The translations under genes were made by a program, and so were the position numbers. DNA of 8,711 nt from an uncultured Oscillospiraceae bacterium (GTDB lineage: Bacteria > Bacillota > Clostridia > Oscillospirales > Acutalibacteraceae): NCBI GenBank assembly GCA_900550315.1, contig URRK01000062.1, positions 1 through 8,711 of the forward strand, read 5' to 3'. The notes beneath the pieces are model-generated. The model was not told where the DNA came from and did not search any database. It saw only the letters and a list, made by a program, of their open reading frames with translations. Of this stretch, positions 5,301-8,711 are shown piece by piece. Position 1 is the stretch's first letter; the number at the start of each line of letters is the position of its first letter.

Positions 5301-7604
5301 ATGAAACAAACAATTTCTTTGCTGCTTTGCCTTGTTTTGCTGCTTTCGGCGCTGCCCTTTTCGGTTGGGGCCGAAAGTGAAAAGCTGCAGCTAACGCAGT
5401 GGCAGGCGCAAACCTAGGTAGCCTCTTGGGTTGGGGTTACAAACAGCAGCGTTTCGCCTGAGGATGGCGGAAATAGCCTTAAAATTACAGCGGTGCAGTG
5501 GCAGTTTGTGTACACGGCAGTGCAGCTAAAGGCCAACGCCAATTATCGGTTTGATTTTTTATACAAGGGCACTACGCCAATAGGCTCAGTTCACTGCTAC
5601 ACGCAAAAATCGGGCATGAAAAAAGAGAATAATAACAGCGGCAGGTACCTGCCGGGGCGGGATGAAAACAACGCCCTTTACCCCGATTTAGTAACCTCCT
5701 TTACCGTAGAAAAGCAAACCAATAACAGCACCTGGAACAAAGGCTCCGCTTTGCTGCAAACCGGGGCCGATACCGAATATTACATTATTTTAAAATTCAA
5801 CGGTAAAGCTGCCGACGAGGTTTATTTGGCCAACGCCGCGCTGTTCGGAATTACACCCGTTACCGTAAAATATTTAGATGAGGGCGCCCGTTTAACAACC
5901 GTTGCCGGCACACCGTTTGCCGAAAGCTTTTTAGGCGCCACCACCGAATTTACCGTAGAAAAGGCCCAAAGCGCTGCGGTAACAGTGCAGTACGGCGGCA
6001 AAGAGTTGACCCCGAACGAGAAAGGAATTTACAGCGTGAAAAATAATGGTACCAGCAAGCTTAGTGTTGAAACCTCTAACAACCCGTATTTGCAAAAGCA
6101 CGAGGCAGGAAAAACGGTAGATGGAAAAGATTTAACCGCCTACCGCGAGGAGGTACACCAAAGCAGCATTTGGCAGGGCAACACCGTTTACCACGAATCG
6201 GTTATGTTTTACAATTCGTCCGACGGTAGAGTTTCCCTTACCAAAAAGCTGCTTTACCCGATTGAAAAAATTGTTTCGGTGCGCAGCAGCGATTTAAAAA
6301 CCAATTATGTAATTGGGGTAGATTTTACGGTAGAAAACGGCAAGCTGGTTTGGCTGCCGGGCGGCAAATGCCCGGTTTACACCGGCCCGCTTACCGTGCC
6401 GCAAAACACGCCGGACGATTATAAAGACCCCGAGCTGGCCGACCACGGCAGCGTTAGCACCGCTAAGTATTACAAAACCGACGACGAAAACGGCCTTTGC
6501 CTGCTTTACGACGCCTACCACGAGCAGCATACCGTTTATGTTAGCTACACGCACCAGAAAACCTGGGCCGAGCTGGATGGCAGCGCCGGGTATCACGGCA
6601 AAGCGCCCGAGGCGCAGGGCAGCAAGCTGAGTGGGCTTTACCAAAAGCTGCAAAGCGGAAACCCTTTAAATGTGCTGGTTTACGGCGATTCGGTTGCAAC
6701 GGGCTGCTCTTCCTCCGGCGCAAATATGAACTACGATTTGTTTGATACCGATTGCAAGGTGCAGCGGCGCGGCGCGGGATGGGGTGCCAGGGTTCCAACT
6801 TTTTTTGAGCAGGCTACCGCCCGGCTGACCACCCTGTACGGCAAACAAAACGGCGTTACCTACTACAACCTTGCCCGGGGCGGAATGTCCTCCCGCTGGG
6901 GGGCAGAGCATTTGGGCGAGCGGATAAAAGCGATGAACAGCTACTACGGCAAAACCGTAACGCCCGATTTAATTTATGTGCTTTATTTTAGTAATGACAC
7001 TCAGCGCGAAACCGCGCAGTACCGGGCCGATATGAACAGTATTACCACCCAACTGCGCACGCAGTACCCCAACGCGGCCATTGTGCTGCTTTCGGGCAAA
7101 ATGGATAATAAGCGCTGCAACATTTACGGCGATATTGCGCACCAGCAGGAAATGGAGCAGGCGTTGGTTGAAATTGCCGCCCAAACCGAAAATTGCATTG
7201 CGCTGCCGGCTTTTTCCCAGTGGATTAGCATTACCAGCGCAAAGGATGTTGAAGATTACCTTTCAAACAACATTAACCACGCGAACGATTGGTGGGCTAC
7301 TATGACCGCCCAAATGCTGGTGGCGGCTATGCAGCGCCCCGAGGACCGTTATGTACCGGGCGATGTGAACAGCGACGACAGTGTGAATTTAAAGGATGTT
7401 GTGCAGCTGGTGCAGCATACGCTGGGCGGCTCCAATACCATAAATTCCCGCGCGGCCAACTGTAACGGCGACGGCACAGTAGACCTAAAAGATGCCGCCT
7501 ATTTGGCCCAGCACCTTGCCGGTTCCCAAAACCGCCCGCTGCCCGGCACCCCGGCAGCCGAGCCCGTGCGCGGGGTTGAAATTGATGTAGGGGAAGTAGA
7601 TTAA
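5301..7604 (+). pseudogene. secreted dockerin-containing SGNH hydrolase gene, interrupted by in-frame TAG
   Basis: Read from the ATG at 5301, the gene has 767 codons, but codon 39 (5415-5417) is TAG. The N-terminal part starts MKQTISLLLCLVLLLSALPF, a clear signal peptide with a basic start, a leucine-rich core and a likely cleavage site after SVGA (residue 24). The frame after TAG continues without another stop to 7604 and carries all the hydrolase and dockerin domains in the same phase. The promoter, leader and GGGGGAAG ribosome binding region match the 5301 start, so signal peptide and body were evidently one gene. CAG to TAG is a single transition and the simplest origin. Alternatives are a sequencing error, a very recent nonsense mutation, or amber readthrough. 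Without readthrough the body would lack its export signal. Confidence 0.75.
5493..7604 (+). CDS. SGNH/GDSL hydrolase body with C-terminal type I dockerin
   Basis: Residues are numbered from the ATG at 5301. About 45-184 look like a beta-sandwich, carbohydrate-binding-type module, and 185-262 a small beta-rich segment. About 286-365 (around YHESVMFYN and LLYPIEKIVSVRS) is an accessory region seen in related clostridial hydrolases. The SGNH domain covers about 455-675: GDS with nucleophile S464, NLARGG (N523), FSND (N565) and NNINH with H660. It probably removes acetyl or other ester groups from polysaccharides; the substrate is unknown. A type I dockerin covers 687-742 with two calcium-loop repeats, GDVNSDDSVNLKD and NCNGDGTVDLKD, which would bind a cohesin on a scaffoldin. 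The GTG at 5493 is merely the first start codon found after the in-frame TAG and has no good ribosome binding site, so it is unlikely to be the natural start. Confidence 0.8.
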   Translation: MQWQFVYTAVQLKANANYRFDFLYKGTTPIGSVHCYTQKSGMKKENNNSGRYLPGRDENNALYPDLVTSFTVEKQTNNSTWNKGSALLQTGADTEYYIILKFNGKAADEVYLANAALFGITPVTVKYLDEGARLTTVAGTPFAESFLGATTEFTVEKAQSAAVTVQYGGKELTPNEKGIYSVKNNGTSKLSVETSNNPYLQKHEAGKTVDGKDLTAYREEVHQSSIWQGNTVYHESVMFYNSSDGRVSLTKKLLYPIEKIVSVRSSDLKTNYVIGVDFTVENGKLVWLPGGKCPVYTGPLTVPQNTPDDYKDPELADHGSVSTAKYYKTDDENGLCLLYDAYHEQHTVYVSYTHQKTWAELDGSAGYHGKAPEAQGSKLSGLYQKLQSGNPLNVLVYGDSVATGCSSSGANMNYDLFDTDCKVQRRGAGWGARVPTFFEQATARLTTLYGKQNGVTYYNLARGGMSSRWGAEHLGERIKAMNSYYGKTVTPDLIYVLYFSNDTQRETAQYRADMNSITTQLRTQYPNAAIVLLSGKMDNKRCNIYGDIAHQQEMEQALVEIAAQTENCIALPAFSQWISITSAKDVEDYLSNNINHANDWWATMTAQMLVAAMQRPEDRYVPGDVNSDDSVNLKDVVQLVQHTLGGSNTINSRAANCNGDGTVDLKDAAYLAQHLAGSQNRPLPGTPAAEPVRGVEIDVGEVD

Positions 7605-7613
7605 AACAACCAG

Positions 7614-7635
7614 CTTTTGGCAAAGTTACCAAAAG
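7614..7635 (+). other. small hairpin after the dockerin gene
   Basis: CTTTTGG (7614-7620) pairs with CCAAAAG (7629-7635) around an 8-nt loop, 10 nt after the stop codon. It is A/T-rich and weak and may simply protect the transcript end ahead of the true terminators. Confidence 0.3.
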
Positions 7636-7643
7636 AATTTTAC

Positions 7644-7675
7644 AGCGCCCGACCGCCTTGGCCGGGCGCTTTTTT
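7644..7675 (+). terminator. intrinsic terminator T1 of the dockerin gene
   Basis: AGCGCCCG (7644-7651) pairs with CGGGCGCT (7663-7670) around an 11-nt loop and runs directly into six Ts (7670-7675). This is a textbook rho-independent terminator, 40 nt after the stop codon. Confidence 0.92.
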
Positions 7676-7698
7676 GGCGCGGTTTTTGCGCCGTTTTT
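7676..7698 (+). terminator. second tandem terminator T2
   Basis: GGCGC (7676-7680) pairs with GCGCC (7688-7692) around GGTTTTT and is followed by G and five Ts (7694-7698). It immediately abuts T1, giving a tandem arrangement that would insulate the downstream miaB transcript from the strong upstream promoter. Confidence 0.65.
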
Positions 7699-7780
7699 AT
7701 CCCGTGGAACAAAACGCTTTAAAAAAGCTTTGGGGTTTTATTTTTTGCGCGGCCAGTTGCACTTTTTAGGCCAAATTTTA

Positions 7781-7809
7781 TTGCAATTATTTAAAAATTG
7801 TGATAAAAT
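7781..7809 (+). promoter_or_regulatory. extended -10 promoter of the miaB transcript
   Basis: TTGCAA (7781-7786) and TAAAAT (7804-7809) are spaced 17 bp apart, with TG at 7801-7802 as an extended -10. An inverted repeat, GATAAAA (7802-7808) and TTTTATC (7812-7818), overlaps the -10 box and the predicted start near 7816 and could be an operator. The region 7699-7780 before it holds no gene. Confidence 0.72.
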
Positions 7810-7815
7810 AATTTT

Positions 7816-8055
7816 ATCTGTAGGCAGTAAATAGCTGTCAATTGCTGCAGGAGCCTAAAAGCCAAAGGCAAAATTTTTGCAGTTTACGGTAAAAAGGGAA
7901 TTTCAGTTAAAATCCTCTTACGCCGAAGTCGGCAAAAAGCCTGCCAACGGTCGAAAAAGCCCCAACCGTTAAATCCGTTTTAAAATGTTGGCGGCAGCGG
8001 ATTTTAATTTTTGAAAACAGCTAATTAAAGTAAAAGGTTAGATATTTAAAATAGT
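7816..8055 (+). ncRNA. candidate structured regulatory leader of miaB
   Basis: About 265 nt separate the predicted transcription start from the miaB ATG, with no convincing small ORF. The RNA can form GGCAG (7823-7827) with CTGCC (7941-7945) as a closing helix; an imperfect arm of 7887-7897 with 7914-7922; GCCG (7922-7925) with CGGC (7930-7933); AACGG (7946-7950) with CCGTT (7966-7970); and AAATCCG (7971-7977) with CGGATTT (7998-8004) followed by TTTTT at 8008-8012. A second GGCAG at 7993-7997 competes for the same CTGCC. This suggests an attenuator or riboswitch-like element. The AAAAAGGGAA (7891-7900) and AAAATCC (7909-7915) segments recall the cobalamin riboswitch core, but other conserved parts are missing, so no class is assigned. 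Confidence 0.4.
7971..8012 (+). terminator. possible attenuator hairpin in the miaB leader
   Basis: A 7-bp stem of AAATCCG (7971-7977) with CGGATTT (7998-8004) encloses a 20-nt loop, and five Ts follow after TAA (8008-8012). The stem is only moderately strong and the T-run is offset, so it may be a conditional terminator. Confidence 0.35.
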
Positions 8056-8082
8056 AAGGATTAGTTATAAAGGATTAGTTTT
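8055..8082 (+). repeat. tandem duplication containing the miaB ribosome binding site
   Basis: AAGGATTAGTT occurs at 8056-8066 and 8070-8080, a 14-nt tandem repeat. The second copy puts AAGGA 8 nt before the miaB ATG and is the functional Shine-Dalgarno sequence. The first would be too far away to initiate there. Confidence 0.7.
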
Positions 8083-8711
8083 ATGGAGCAAAAAACACCC
8101 CGCCTGTTGGAGCAGGAGGAATATGTTACCCGCGCAGCGGCGCTGTTAAAGCAGCGCTGCCCGGGGCGGCAGCCGCTGGCCGCCGTTCACACCTACGGGT
8201 GCCAGCAAAATGTTAGCGACAGCGAGCGCCTAAAGGGCCTGCTTTCGGCCATGGGCTTTGGCTTTACCGAGCAGGACGAAGCCGCCGATTTAATTTTATT
8301 TAACACCTGTGCCGTGCGGGAGCACGCTGAGGACCGCGTATTTGGCAATATTGGCGCGTTAAAGCACCTAAAGCGGCGCAAGCCGGGGCTGATGATTGGC
8401 ATTTGCGGCTGCATGGCGCAGCAGCCGGAGGTTGAAAGCCGCATTAAAACCAGCTTTTCGTACGTAGATTTGCTATTTGGCACTCACGTTGCCTACCGCT
8501 TGCCGGAGTTTATTTACCGCCTGCTTACCGAAAAGGGCCGCGTGTTTGAAAATTCTACCGAAAACGCCGAAATTGTAGAGGGCCAGCCCGTTCGGCGGGA
8601 CGGCACCTTTAAAGGCTGGCTGCCCATTATGTACGGCTGCAACAATTTCTGCACCTACTGCATTGTGCCTTATGTGCGCGGGCGCGAGCGCTCCCGCAAT
8701 TATTTAGAAAT
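8083..8711 (+). CDS. miaB: tRNA-2-methylthio-N6-dimethylallyladenosine synthase MiaB (5' part)
   Basis: MiaB is a radical-SAM enzyme that adds a methylthio group to N6-isopentenyladenosine at position 37 of tRNAs reading UNN codons, using two [4Fe-4S] clusters. The visible 209 codons have the family's N-terminal domain with cluster cysteines C40 (HTYGCQQN), C76 (FNTCAVRE) and C110 (CGCMAQ). The radical-SAM motif C186-x3-C190-x2-C193 (GCNNFCTYCIVPYVRGRERSR) follows. Family members are about 440-480 residues, so roughly half the gene, including the rest of the radical-SAM barrel and the TRAM domain, lies beyond the window. The related enzymes MtaB and RimO have different motif contexts; VRGRERSR and the YGCQxN form favour MiaB. 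The start is fixed by AAGGA at 8070-8074. No stop or frameshift is present in the part seen. Confidence 0.95.
   Translation, partial: MEQKTPRLLEQEEYVTRAAALLKQRCPGRQPLAAVHTYGCQQNVSDSERLKGLLSAMGFGFTEQDEAADLILFNTCAVREHAEDRVFGNIGALKHLKRRKPGLMIGICGCMAQQPEVESRIKTSFSYVDLLFGTHVAYRLPEFIYRLLTEKGRVFENSTENAEIVEGQPVRRDGTFKGWLPIMYGCNNFCTYCIVPYVRGRERSRNYLE

Noticed and set aside
7816..8055. Assignment of the miaB leader to 6S RNA, SRP RNA, tmRNA, RNase P RNA, T-box or common riboswitches (TPP, FMN, SAM, glycine, lysine, c-di-GMP)
   Set aside because: None of the signature boxes of these RNAs could be found by eye; only a weak cobalamin-like likeness remained.
8193..8483. 96-codon - strand open frame opposite miaB
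   Set aside because: It lies wholly within the conserved MiaB N-terminal domain, which is clearly coding on the + strand.
1..8711. CRISPR arrays, tRNA or rRNA genes, insertion sequences or phage genes
   Set aside because: No regularly spaced repeats, cloverleaf sequences, transposase motifs or terminal inverted repeats with target duplications were seen.

Overview
The window looks like chromosomal DNA from an anaerobic Clostridia-type Firmicute, most likely a gut or rumen Oscillospiraceae/Ruminococcaceae relative. This is inferred from the rpmJ-rpsM-rpsK-rpsD-rpoA-rplQ order, the strong GGAGG-type ribosome binding sites, the ACT/UPF0210 gene pair and a secreted hydrolase ending in a type I dockerin. 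All genes recognised lie on the + strand, and every complete gene ends in TAA.

Positions 31-3095 are the distal end of the large ribosomal-protein operon: L36, S13, S11, S4, RNA polymerase alpha and L17, closed by an intrinsic terminator. L36 and S4 both keep their zinc ligands. Positions 3142-5010 are a second unit with its own extended -10 promoter, a long leader with a GC-rich hairpin, and two tightly spaced genes: a UPF0237 ACT-domain protein and a UPF0210 (PFL-like) protein. It ends at a perfect 14-bp inverted repeat.

Positions 5181-7698 hold a strong sigma-A-type promoter and a large gene for a secreted, multidomain SGNH/GDSL hydrolase with a C-terminal dockerin, suggesting delivery to a cellulosome-like complex. 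The signal peptide is cut off from the 703-codon body by one in-frame TAG, while the rest stays open and conserved. Two tandem terminators follow. Positions 7781-8082 are a promoter and a roughly 265-nt leader with several mutually exclusive pairings, ahead of the 5' part of miaB (tRNA methylthiotransferase), which runs off the window end.

The most interesting points are the in-frame amber codon in the dockerin gene and the switch-like RNA leader of miaB. The remaining content is ordinary housekeeping or conserved sequence of unknown function.
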